A DNA stretch of 64,000 bases, from contig NZ_FLRH01000004.1 in NCBI RefSeq assembly GCF_900089585.1, positions 1,729,001 through 1,793,000 of the forward strand, read 5' to 3'. The translations under genes were made by a program, and so were the position numbers. The stretch comes from Micromonospora sediminicola. Lineage in GTDB: Bacteria > Actinomycetota > Actinomycetes > Mycobacteriales > Micromonosporaceae. Below the pieces are notes generated by a model, which ran no database searches, was not told the origin of the DNA, and saw nothing but the letters and a program-made list of their open reading frames with translations. Every line of letters starts with the position of its first letter. The first letter of the stretch is position 1. Of the stretch, positions 51,215 through 58,573 are shown piece by piece.

Positions 51215-51730
51215 TCAGCGCGGCTCGGGGAAGCTCGGACGCTCCGGGTCGACGCCGGCCGGGACGGCGGCGGCCGCGTACTCCTTCTTCGGGACCATGA
51301 CCTTGCGACGGAACACGCAGACCATCGTGCCGTCCTGGTTGTAGCCGCGGGTCTCCACCGCGACCACGCCGCGGTCGGGCTTCGAGGCCGACTCCCGCTT
51401 GTCCAGCACGGTGGTCTCGCCGTAGATCGTGTCGCCGTGGAAGGTCGGTGCGACGTGCCGCAACGACTCGATCTCCAGGTTGGCGATCGCCTTGCCGCTG
51501 ACGTCGGGCACCGACATGCCGAGCAGCAGCGAGTAGATGTAGTTGCCGACCACCACGTTGCGCTTGAACTGGGAGGCGGACTCCGCGTAGTGGGCGTCCA
51601 TGTGGAGCGGGTGGTGGTTCATCGTGAGCAGGCAGAAGAGGTGGTCGTCGTACTCGGTGACCGTCTTGCCCGGCCAGTGCCGGTAGACCGCGCCGACCTC
51701 GAACTCCTCGTAGTAGCGGCCGAACTGCAT
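51215..51730 (-). CDS. MaoC-like hydratase, probably mesaconyl-C1-CoA hydratase type
   Basis: The 171-residue hot-dog-fold protein begins MQFGRYYEEFEVGAVYRHWPG and contains YDDHLFCLLTMNHHPLHMD, with the catalytic Asp/His region, and VVGNYIYSLLLGMSV. I recall near-identical segments in the streptomycete meaC homologue of the ethylmalonyl-CoA pathway, where it hydrates mesaconyl-CoA. That substrate is inferred. ATG at 51730 has AAGGGGA at about 6 nt. Other pathway-like genes, an acyl-CoA dehydrogenase and a CitE-type lyase, lie 7-11 kb away. Confidence 0.85.
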   Translation of the reverse strand: MQFGRYYEEFEVGAVYRHWPGKTVTEYDDHLFCLLTMNHHPLHMDAHYAESASQFKRNVVVGNYIYSLLLGMSVPDVSGKAIANLEIESLRHVAPTFHGDTIYGETTVLDKRESASKPDRGVVAVETRGYNQDGTMVCVFRRKVMVPKKEYAAAAVPAGVDPERPSFPEPR

Positions 51731-52276
51731 CCTTGTCCCCTTCGACGGGCGGCGATGGAGTTCGGCACAGCATGCCTTACCGCTTGTTAAGGCGAGAACG
51801 GGGGCGCTCCCCCGGCGGAAAAGTCACACCGGGCGCCACCTGGGTGGAGACGCAATGAGCGGCGGGGCCCTCCCCGGCACCCGCCGCCCACGCTCTGATG
51901 TGAGAGATTCTGCCGTACGACGGTACGGTGACGACAGAGACGGACGTCACATTTATCTTTTCGTAACACTACTCACCGTCACCGTCGACCCCCCGGGAAG
52001 CGATCTCCGCAGGCCCGATCCCCGCTCGTCAGAGGGCAAGTTACCGATTCGTAGCCGAAACAGAGCGCGATCTCCTTGGAAACGCTCCCATCACGTCCCG
52101 TCACGCAAATGCGGCCTGCACTTGCGTTCCGCACGGCCGCTTGTACAGATGGACCTCGATGTGCCCTGGGTCACCGTCGGGCTGCGCAGCGTTTCGTCGC
52201 GCAGGTCACGGGAATTCCCATGGATCGACCCTGGTTCCACCGGACGTACAGCAATCCGCGGTGATCGGAGAGAGCA
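51731..52276. other. 546-bp intergenic region between maoC and trx
   Basis: This is the longest gene-free stretch. It holds GCCTTA/TAAGGC arms (51774-51793) near the maoC start, the dyad CCGTAC-4-GTACGG (51913-51928), and an AT-rich segment around 51945-51975. A mixed-composition stretch of about 250 bp leads into trx. The forward frame through it has a poor codon pattern and no start signal. I see no structured RNA that I can name. It probably holds two divergent promoters and a long trx leader. Confidence 0.6.
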
Positions 52277-52639
52277 ATGGCAACGGTTGAGCTGACCACG
52301 GCCAACTTCGACGAGGTGACCGGGCGCGACGGCATCGTCCTGCTCGACTTCTGGGCGGACTGGTGCGGTCCGTGCAAGCGCTTCGCCCCCGTCTACGAGC
52401 GCTCCTCGGAGAAGCACCCGGAGATCGTCTTCGGCAAGGTCGACACCGAGGCGCAGCAGGAGTTGGGCGCCAAGTTCAACATCAGCTCCATCCCGACCGT
52501 GATGGCGATCCGGGACGGCGTGATCGTCTTCGCCCAGCCCGGCGCCCTGCCCGAGTCGGCGCTGGAGAACCTGATCGAGCAGGTGCAGCAGCTGGACATG
52601 GACGACGTCCGCAAGAAGCTGGCCGAGCACAAGCACTGA
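52277..52639 (+). CDS. thioredoxin
   Basis: The 120-residue thioredoxin has the active site DFWADWCGPCKRFAPVY near residue 30 and the cis-Pro segment ISSIPTVMAIRDG. It reduces protein disulfides in the cytoplasm. The C terminus is extended by about 12 charged residues. ATG at 52277 has GGAGAGA just upstream. It is monocistronic: a 17-bp hairpin follows and a 546-bp non-coding region precedes it. Confidence 0.96.
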   Translation: MATVELTTANFDEVTGRDGIVLLDFWADWCGPCKRFAPVYERSSEKHPEIVFGKVDTEAQQELGAKFNISSIPTVMAIRDGVIVFAQPGALPESALENLIEQVQQLDMDDVRKKLAEHKH

Positions 52640-52647
52640 GCACTTTC

Positions 52648-52687
52648 CGCCGCCGGCCGGGCCCGACCACGGGCCCGGCCGGCGGCG
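52648..52687 (+). terminator. 17-bp perfect hairpin after trx
   Basis: CGCCGCCGGCCGGGCCC and its exact complement form a 17-bp stem with a 6-nt loop. It begins 9 bp past the stop codon. Confidence 0.85.
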
Positions 52688-52781
52688 TGTCACGTCCGCG
52701 TGGCACGGTCGGGACGGGCAGCGAGAATTGGCCGATTGAGGGACAGATTCGGGCGCTTCCCTCCCGTAGCGTCACGACGCG

Positions 52782-53219
52782 ATGGAGACCTTGACCACCC
52801 GCGGGCGCGCCGTCCGGTTGGGCGCCACCCTGCTCGGGGCGGCGCTGCTCCTTCTCGGCACGGTCTACGGCACCGACGACGACTTCCCGTTCGGACCGTT
52901 CCGGATGTACTCCACCTCCGACCCGCCGAACGCGCCCGCGCCGGACACCCGGGTGGAGGGCGTCGACCGCACCGGGGCGGTGGTGTCCCTCGGCCAGGAG
53001 GCCACCGGCATCCGCCGGGCCGAGATCGAGGGCCAGCAGGACCGGTACGCGAGCGACCCGAGTCTGCTGCGCACCGTCGCCGAGGCGTACGCCGAACGCC
53101 ACCCCGACGCCCCGGCGTTGGTCGAGGTGCGGATCGTGGTCCGCTGGTACGACATCCAGGGCGGACGCCCGACCGGCGAGTGGACCGACCGCACCGCCGT
53201 GCGGTGGGAGACCGGATGA
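52782..53219 (+). CDS. single-helix extracytoplasmic protein in operon with HTTM gene
   Basis: The protein has 145 residues. An N-terminal membrane helix or signal anchor (AVRLGATLLGAALLLLGTVYG) is followed by an extracytoplasmic domain with FPFGPFRMYSTSDPPNAPAPD and LVEVRIVVRWYDIQGG. The FRMY segment resembles a motif that I recall near HTTM-type carboxylase-like proteins. ATG at 52782; a TAGCGT box lies 9 nt upstream. Its stop overlaps the next start as ATGA. The function is unknown but must be tied to the next gene. Confidence 0.8.
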   Translation: METLTTRGRAVRLGATLLGAALLLLGTVYGTDDDFPFGPFRMYSTSDPPNAPAPDTRVEGVDRTGAVVSLGQEATGIRRAEIEGQQDRYASDPSLLRTVAEAYAERHPDAPALVEVRIVVRWYDIQGGRPTGEWTDRTAVRWETG

Positions 53220-54175
53220 CCGGCTGGCTCACCGAGGCGGTGCCGCGCGGCCGGGTGGCCGCCTTCCGCACCCTCGTCTACCTCTTCGTCGCCGCCGACC
53301 TGGTCGTGTTCACCCCCTGGGTACGCACCCGCGTCGACGTCCCGGGCGACCTCTACCAGCCGCTGCTCGTGGGCCGGCTGCTCCCGCTGCCCACGCCCAC
53401 CCCCGCCCTGGTCGGTGTGGTCTTCTGGGTGCTGCTGGTCGCCGCGCTGCTGGCCGCCACCGGCCGCGCGCCACGGCTGCTCGGCTGGACGGTCTTCGCG
53501 CTCTACTTCGAGTGGATGATCGTGGCGATGAGCTACGGCAAGGTCGACCACGACCGGTTCGGGCTCCTCGTGGCGCTGGCCGTGCTGCCCACCGCCGGCC
53601 GGGCCCGCCACGGGGACCCGACCCGCACCGAGGCGGGCGGATGGGCGCTGCGCGTCACCCAGATCGCGGTCATCTGCACCTACTTCCTCGCCGCCTGGGC
53701 CAAGTTCCGCTTCGGCGGCCTGGACTGGGCCACCGGTTCGGTGCTGGCCCGGGCGATCATCCGCCGGGGCACCGATCTCGCCGACCTGATCGCGCAGGTC
53801 CCGCACCTGCTGATCGTGGCCCAGTTCGGCATCCTGGCGTTCGAGCTGCTCAGCCCGCTGGTGTTCGTGCTCCCGGCCCGGTGGCGGCCGGCCGTCGTCG
53901 GCTTCTTCTACTCGTTCCACCTGGTGACCGTCGCGACGATCACCATCTCGTTCGCGCCGCACCTGGTGGCGATGACCAGCTTCCTGCCGCTGGAGAAGGT
54001 CCGCCCGGTGGTGCTGGCCCGGCGCCTGCTCGGCCGCGGCGACCGCCCGGCCGCTCCCGCCGTCGCCGACGGCCCCCGCTCCGCGCCGTCGGCCGATCCG
54101 GCTCCCGCCGCGTCCGCCTCGACGGCCCGGACGGCCGCACCGGACCCGACCGCCGGTTCCACTTCCGGCGGCTGA
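53216..54175 (+). CDS. HTTM-type integral membrane protein
   Basis: The 319-residue protein has about seven membrane helices and a Pro/Ala/Ser-rich C-terminal tail. The segment FLAAWAKFRFGGLDWATGSVLARAI resembles the HTTM domain shared with vitamin K-dependent gamma-carboxylase (a Lys after small residues, then DW and G). Whether it carries enzymatic activity is unknown. Its ATG overlaps the upstream stop. A DCC (DUF393) protein gene is convergent and directly adjacent. HTTM and DCC proteins are often neighbours or fused, which supports the call. Confidence 0.8.
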   Translation: MTGWLTEAVPRGRVAAFRTLVYLFVAADLVVFTPWVRTRVDVPGDLYQPLLVGRLLPLPTPTPALVGVVFWVLLVAALLAATGRAPRLLGWTVFALYFEWMIVAMSYGKVDHDRFGLLVALAVLPTAGRARHGDPTRTEAGGWALRVTQIAVICTYFLAAWAKFRFGGLDWATGSVLARAIIRRGTDLADLIAQVPHLLIVAQFGILAFELLSPLVFVLPARWRPAVVGFFYSFHLVTVATITISFAPHLVAMTSFLPLEKVRPVVLARRLLGRGDRPAAPAVADGPRSAPSADPAPAASASTARTAAPDPTAGSTSGG

Positions 54176-54190
54176 GGGACGGCCGACCGG

Positions 54191-54610
54191 TCAGGGGGTC
54201 GGGTCGGGGCGGCCGGTCGGGCCGTACAACCGCTCCCGGGCCTCCTGGGGCAGCGCGCACGCGGCCGTCCCGCCCGGCATCCGGTGGCGATTGCGGGCCA
54301 CCCAGCGGTACGCCGGCCAGGCGGCGGCGCGTACCGGCGCGAAGCGCAGCCCGGCCCCCGCGACCCGCCAGATCGGCCCGCTGTCGCCGAGCAACCGGGC
54401 GATGGCGTCCGGCCCGGCGGCGCGGGAGCCGTCCGCGCCCACCCACTGGACCGCCTCCTCGCACTCGGCCTCCGTCAGGCCCAGCGCCGACAGGTCGGCG
54501 AACTGCCACGGCACCACGCGGGCCCCGGTGGGGATCCGGCGCTCGATGAACTGCGCGCAGCTGGTGCAGAACGCGCAGTCGCCGTCGTAGACGAAGGTCG
54601 ACGTCTCCAT
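54191..54610 (-). CDS. DCC family thiol-disulfide oxidoreductase (DUF393)
   Basis: The 139-residue protein begins TSTFVYDGDCAFCTSCAQFIERR, the defining D-C-x-x-C motif, and has WQFADLSALGLTEAEC and WPAYRWVARNRHRM. DCC proteins have a thioredoxin-like fold and predicted redox function. ATG at 54610 is preferred because AGGATGGAGG lies just upstream; ATG at 54625 is possible. It is convergent with the HTTM gene, 15 bp apart, and divergent from the radical SAM gene. Confidence 0.88.
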   Translation of the reverse strand: METSTFVYDGDCAFCTSCAQFIERRIPTGARVVPWQFADLSALGLTEAECEEAVQWVGADGSRAAGPDAIARLLGDSGPIWRVAGAGLRFAPVRAAAWPAYRWVARNRHRMPGGTAACALPQEARERLYGPTGRPDPTP

Positions 54611-54676
54611 GCCTCCATCCTGCACCCGCCCCGGGCGTGGCGGCGGCCGGTGTCCGGCGCGTCACTTGCGCATCGT

Positions 54677-54692
54677 TCGTACACGTGTTCGA
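54677..54692. promoter_or_regulatory. SOS box-like LexA site
   Basis: TCGTACACGTGTTCGA differs at one position from the actinobacterial LexA consensus TCGAAC-N4-GTTCGA and is an almost perfect palindrome. It lies 9 bp before the ATG at 54702, where a bound repressor would block transcription of the radical SAM gene. The divergent DCC gene starts 66 bp away. Confidence 0.6.
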
Positions 54693-54701
54693 ATGAAGCC
54701 C

Positions 54702-56735
54702 ATGCGCTGGGACAACCTCTCCGCTCCCCCGGACGAGGGGGCTCCTGACCGGGCAGCGCCGGCGGCTCCACCCCTGCCGCTGGCGCTGCCCCACGCGGTC
54801 GCCCGCACGTTCGACACCCCCGACTTCGCCGGCATGACCTTCTACGAGGTGCAGGCAAAGTCGATCATCAACCGGGTGCCCGGGCAGTCCCGCGTGCCGT
54901 TCGAGTGGACGATCAATCCCTACCGGGGCTGCTCCCACGCGTGCACCTACTGCCTGTCCGGTGACACGCCGATCCTGATGGCGGACGGTCGCACCCGGGC
55001 GATCAGCGAGCTGGAGCCCGGCGACCGGATCTACGGCACCGAGCGGCGGGGCGCCTACCGCCACTACGTCGTCACCACGGTGCTCGACAAGTGGTCGACG
55101 GTGAAGCGGGCCCACCGGGTCACGCTGGCCGACGGCACGACGCTGGTGGCCAGCGGCGACCACCGGTTCCTGACCGAACGCGGCTGGAAGCACGTCACCG
55201 GCAGCATGCGCGGCGGGGCGCGACGCCCCTACCTAACCACCCGCAACCGCCTGCTCGGCACCGGGCGGTTCGCCGTCGCGCCGAAGCGCTCGACCGACTA
55301 CCGCCGGGGCTACCTGCACGCGCTGGTGCGCGGCGCCGACCGGCCCGGCACCCGGTTCCGGTTGGCCACCTCCGCGACCGAGGCGCTGGAGCGGGCGGAG
55401 CGGTTCCTCGCCGACGCCGGGGTCGACGTCGAGCAGACGAGCGGCCGGGGCGGTCGCCGGGCGGCGACGGCGATGCGGACGACCGGCTCGGCCCTGGTCG
55501 GGGCCGTCGCCGACCTGGTCCGGCCGCCGGACGAGCCGACCGACGACTGGCGGCTGGGTTTCCTCGCCGGCCTGTTCGACGCCGCCGGGAGTTGCCGCCG
55601 AGGCGTGTTTCGGATCGGCGTCGCCGACGACCGGCGCTGCCGCCACGCCGCCGAGGCCCTCGACCGGTTCGCCTTCCGCTGGGTGCGCGACGAGCCGGGC
55701 AACCGCACCGGGTCGTGCCAGCTCCGGCTGACCGGCGGCCTGCCGGAGCGACTGCGCTTCTTCCACCTGACCGACCCGGCCGCCACCGGGCGCCGCTCGA
55801 TCGAGGGCACGGCGCTCAAGTGCGCGGCCCGGCTCCAGGTGACAGCGGTCGAGGATCTCGGCTTGGAGCTGCCGCTGTGGGACATCACCACCGGCACCGG
55901 CGACTTCATCGCCAACGGGGTGGTCAGCCACAACTGCTTCGCCCGCAACACGCACACCTACCTCGACCTCGACGCCGGGGCGGACTTCGACCGCAAGGTG
56001 GTCGTCAAGGTCAACGCGGGCGAGCTGGTCCGCCGGGAGCTGTCCGCCCCACGCTGGCGCGGCGCGCACGTCGCCATGGGCACCAACGTGGACTGCTACC
56101 AGCGGGCCGAGGGGCGCTACCGTCTGATGCCGCCGATCCTGGAGGCGCTGCGCGACTTCGCCAACCCGTTCTCCATCCTCACCAAGGGCACGCTGCTGCT
56201 GCGCGATCTGCCGCTGCTGCGCCAGGCCGCCGAGGTGACCCGGGTCGGGTTGTCCTACTCGGTGGGCTTCGTCGACGAGGCGCTCTGGCGGGTCGCCGAG
56301 CCGGGCACGCCCAGCCCGCGCCGGCGGCTGGACGCGGTCCGCCGGCTGACCGACGCCGGCTTCGCGGTCGGGGTGCTGATGGCCCCGATCCTGCCCGGCC
56401 TCAGCGACGACGAGGAGTCGATCGACGCGACCGTGGCCGCGATCGCCGCCTCCGGCGCGTCCGGCGTGACCCCGCTGGCGCTGCACCTGCGCCCGGGCGC
56501 GCGGGAGTGGTACGCGCGCTGGCTGGCCCGGGAGTTCCCGCACCTGGTGCCCCGCTACCGCCAGCTCTACCGGGCCGGGGCCTACGCGCCGCAGGCCTAC
56601 CAGCGGGAGGTGACCGCGCGGGTGCGGATGGCGGCCCGCCGGCACGGGCTGCACCGGGGCGAGACCGGCGACAACCACCGGTTGCCGGAGACGCCGCCGC
56701 CGGCCCCGGCCGCCGAACAGCTCTCGCTGCTGTGA
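54702..56735 (+). CDS. intein-containing Rv2578c family radical SAM protein
   Basis: The precursor has 677 residues. Removing the 328-residue intein leaves 349, close to the 340 of Rv2578c. The radical SAM cluster motif is CSHACTYC (C-x3-C-x2-C). The intein begins at the third Cys (residue 84) and ends before a Cys that replaces it, so splicing restores CTYCFARN. The barrel continues with MGTNVDCYQRAEGRY, SILTKGTLLLRDL and VGVLMAPILPGLSDDE. The family resembles spore photoproduct lyase-like proteins; its reaction is unknown. ATG at 54702 is used; ATG at 54693 is possible. An SOS-like box overlaps the promoter. Confidence 0.93.
   Translation: MRWDNLSAPPDEGAPDRAAPAAPPLPLALPHAVARTFDTPDFAGMTFYEVQAKSIINRVPGQSRVPFEWTINPYRGCSHACTYCLSGDTPILMADGRTRAISELEPGDRIYGTERRGAYRHYVVTTVLDKWSTVKRAHRVTLADGTTLVASGDHRFLTERGWKHVTGSMRGGARRPYLTTRNRLLGTGRFAVAPKRSTDYRRGYLHALVRGADRPGTRFRLATSATEALERAERFLADAGVDVEQTSGRGGRRAATAMRTTGSALVGAVADLVRPPDEPTDDWRLGFLAGLFDAAGSCRRGVFRIGVADDRRCRHAAEALDRFAFRWVRDEPGNRTGSCQLRLTGGLPERLRFFHLTDPAATGRRSIEGTALKCAARLQVTAVEDLGLELPLWDITTGTGDFIANGVVSHNCFARNTHTYLDLDAGADFDRKVVVKVNAGELVRRELSAPRWRGAHVAMGTNVDCYQRAEGRYRLMPPILEALRDFANPFSILTKGTLLLRDLPLLRQAAEVTRVGLSYSVGFVDEALWRVAEPGTPSPRRRLDAVRRLTDAGFAVGVLMAPILPGLSDDEESIDATVAAIAASGASGVTPLALHLRPGAREWYARWLAREFPHLVPRYRQLYRAGAYAPQAYQREVTARVRMAARRHGLHRGETGDNHRLPETPPPAPAAEQLSLL
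54951..55934 (+). other. intein coding segment (328 residues)
   Basis: Block A is CLSGDTPILMADGRTRAISE with nucleophile Cys1, and block B is LVASGDHRFLTERGWK with its His. The block C motif LGFLAGLFDAAGS marks a LAGLIDADG homing endonuclease. Block F is LWDITTGTGDFIANG and block G ends VVSHN before Cys+1. Penultimate His and terminal Asn are present, so splicing should work. The endonuclease motif has Ala where the catalytic acidic residue belongs, and I see no convincing second motif. It is probably inactive. Confidence 0.92.
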
Positions 56736-56749
56736 CCGGGTCGGCGGGT

Positions 56750-56755
56750 TAGTCT
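56750..56755 (+). promoter_or_regulatory. leaderless -10 box (TAGTCT)
   Basis: TAGTCT ends exactly 6 nt before ATG at 56762. Confidence 0.5.
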
Positions 56756-56761
56756 CGGCGA

Positions 56762-57169
56762 ATGCGTTCCGCCCAGCAGCTCCTCGCCGACTCCGCCGTG
56801 ATCGCCGTCGTCGGGGCCTCCCGCGACCCGGGCAAGGCCGCGCACCGCGTACCGCTGGAGATGCAGCGGCACGGCTGGCGGATCATCCCGGTGAACCCGA
56901 CGGTGGACGAGCTGTTCGGCGAGAAGGCCTACCCGACGCTGGCCGACATCCCGCACCCGGTCGACCTGGTGGACGTGTTCCGGCCCGCGCGGGACGCGGT
57001 CGAGGTGGTGCGGCAGGCGGTGGCGATCGGCGCGCCGGCGGTCTGGTTGCAGCTCGGGATCGTCTCCGCCGAGGCGCGGCGGATCGCCGAGGAGGCCGGC
57101 ATCGACTACGTCGAGGACAGGTGCCTCATCGTCGAGCGGGCCGCCGCCGGGCTGTCCCGTCGCGGCTGA
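56762..57169 (+). CDS. CoA-binding domain protein (YccU-like)
   Basis: The 135-residue Rossmann-fold protein has the motif VIAVVGASRDPGKAAHRVP, then GWRIIPVNPTVDELFGEKAYPTLADIP, VDLVDVFRPARDAVEVV and GAPAVWLQLGIVS. This family resembles the CoA-binding part of succinyl-CoA synthetases and binds CoA; the physiological role is unclear. It starts 26 bp after the radical SAM stop but has its own -10 box. It converges with the TetR gene and overlaps it by 44 bp. Confidence 0.92.
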   Translation: MRSAQQLLADSAVIAVVGASRDPGKAAHRVPLEMQRHGWRIIPVNPTVDELFGEKAYPTLADIPHPVDLVDVFRPARDAVEVVRQAVAIGAPAVWLQLGIVSAEARRIAEEAGIDYVEDRCLIVERAAAGLSRRG

Positions 57170-57782
57170 GGGCACCGGGCGACAGCTCGGGGCCGAAGAG
57201 CAGGTCGAGCTGGGCGTCGAGCGCGGCCAGCGCGGTCTCCGGGGGATAGTGGCCGCCGAGCACGTAGATGCCGAGCCCCTCCATCACGGCGAGCAGCCCG
57301 ACCGCGGCCCGTTCCGGGTCCAGCCGGCCGTCCGCCACGAGCGGTGACCCGGCGGCGATCTGCCCGGTCACGAACGCCAGCAGCGCGGCCGTCTCGTCGT
57401 GCAGCGCGGCGGCCACCGCTGGCCGGACGGCGGTGTACGCGAGGAAGGCCAGGGCCACCCGGCCGTCCACACGCCGCTCCTCGTCCAGCGGCAGCAGCTC
57501 GGCCAGCATGGTCCGCAGCAGCGTGCGGGGCGCCGGCGTCGCGCCGAGCGGCTCGACCGCCCGGCGGATCCGGGCCTCGTTGCGCTCGCGCACCACGGCG
57601 AGCGCGAAGACCATCATCTCGTCCCGGGTACGGAAGTAGTGCTGCACCATCCCGGGGCTGACCTCGGCCGCGGCGGCGACGTGACGCAGGCTAACCGCCT
57701 CCAGCCCCTGCTCGGCCGCGACCCGCATCAACGCGTCGGCGATCAGCGCGCGACGCTCCCGGTGGTCGACCCGCTTCGGCAT
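57126..57782 (-). CDS. TetR family transcriptional regulator
   Basis: The 218-residue regulator has the HTH segment HRERRALIADALMRVAAEQGLEAVSLRHVAAAAEVSPGMVQHYF and a helical ligand domain. The C terminus is Arg-rich. The Q-H-Y-F recognition helix end is typical of BetI-like members. ATG at 57782; GGGGG lies just upstream, and an AACTAT box ends 6 nt before it. Two copies of a 16-bp motif lie between it and the divergent membrane protein gene, which is therefore its probable target. Confidence 0.92.
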   Translation of the reverse strand: MPKRVDHRERRALIADALMRVAAEQGLEAVSLRHVAAAAEVSPGMVQHYFRTRDEMMVFALAVVRERNEARIRRAVEPLGATPAPRTLLRTMLAELLPLDEERRVDGRVALAFLAYTAVRPAVAAALHDETAALLAFVTGQIAAGSPLVADGRLDPERAAVGLLAVMEGLGIYVLGGHYPPETALAALDAQLDLLFGPELSPGALSRDGTARRRPARR

Positions 57783-57797
57783 GCCCCCATAGTTTCA

Positions 57798-57851
57798 CAA
57801 TACGACTGCATTGACACGCCGCCGAGGACATTTTACATTACGACTGCATTG
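57798..57851. promoter_or_regulatory. two operator-like repeats between tetR and membrane gene
   Basis: CAATACGACTGCATTG (57798-57813) and CATTACGACTGCATTG (57836-57851) are direct repeats with a 38-bp period. Each is an imperfect dyad with CAAT/ATTG ends, most clearly in the first. They are AT-rich in a GC-rich setting and lie across both divergent promoters, as expected for TetR sites. Confidence 0.6.
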
Positions 57852-57870
57852 AAAACGAGGGGGTGCGGTG

Positions 57871-58524
57871 ATGAGGCGGGCGTTCCGGCTGGCGCGGCGC
57901 GTGGTGGCGTACGAGTGGGGCATGTGGCGCAGCCTCACCCGGTGGATCCTGCGCCGGCCGTACCCGGTGGCGCCGGGCGCGGAGACCTACGCCTACGTCG
58001 GCGGGGTGCAGGCGATCCTGCTAGCCTTCATCGTCCTGTCCACGATCGAGATCCCGGTCCTCGACGTGATCCTGCGGCACACCGTCGACCAGCCGACGGT
58101 GCGGCACGCGGCGATCGGGCTCGGGGTGTGGGGCGTGCTGTGGATGGTCGGGCTGCTGGCCAGCCTCCGAATCCACCCGCACGTCGTCGACGACGCCGGC
58201 CTGCGGGTGCGCAACGGCGTCTCGATCGACGTCACGATCCCGTGGACCGCCGTCGCCGAGGTGTCGTTCCGTCGCCGCTCGCTGCCGTCCAGCCGGGCCG
58301 TCCAGTACGACGCGGACGACCCGGCGGTGCTCAACCTCGGCGTCGGCAGCCAGACCGCGATCGACGTGGTGCTGCGCGAGCCGCTGTCGGTGCCGCTGCC
58401 GAAGGGACCGAGCGCGCCGGTGCGGGAGATCCGGCTGTACGCCGACGAGCCGGCCGCACTGGTCGAACGCGCCCGCCGGCACCTGCCCGCCACCGACCAC
58501 GTCACGCGCCGGCCGACGCGTTAA
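57871..58524 (+). CDS. membrane protein, probable target of the divergent TetR
   Basis: The protein has 217 residues. An amphipathic basic N terminus (RRAFRLARRVVAYEWGMWRSLTRW) is followed by two membrane helices (GVQAILLAFIVLSTIEIPVLDVIL and AAIGLGVWGVLWMVGLLASL). A soluble C-terminal domain of about 110 residues carries DAGLRVRNGVSIDVTIPWTAVAEVSFRRRSLP, which recalls bacterial PH-like domains. ATG at 57871 has GAGGGGG 7 nt upstream. No family is certain. Its stop codon lies inside the palindromic element at 58520. Confidence 0.8.
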   Translation: MRRAFRLARRVVAYEWGMWRSLTRWILRRPYPVAPGAETYAYVGGVQAILLAFIVLSTIEIPVLDVILRHTVDQPTVRHAAIGLGVWGVLWMVGLLASLRIHPHVVDDAGLRVRNGVSIDVTIPWTAVAEVSFRRRSLPSSRAVQYDADDPAVLNLGVGSQTAIDVVLREPLSVPLPKGPSAPVREIRLYADEPAALVERARRHLPATDHVTRRPTR

Positions 58525-58573
58525 GAGGGGACCCCTGCTCTACCGGAGACGTTAAGAAGGGGCCCTTCCTTAC
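58520..58573. repeat. GGGGCCC-centred palindromic element, copy B
   Basis: GTTAAGAGGGGACCCCTGCTC, a 10-nt centre and GTTAAGAAGGGGCCCTTCC (ending at TTAC) make up this copy. The sequence and spacing match copy A at 11247-11298. The TAA stops of both convergent flanking genes fall inside its two ends. It may serve as a bidirectional terminator. Confidence 0.7.

Noticed and set aside
51855..52295. 146-codon plus-strand frame in the maoC-trx gap
   Set aside because: No ribosome binding site, no leaderless box, poor codon bias and Arg/Ser-rich composition. It also runs over the thioredoxin start.
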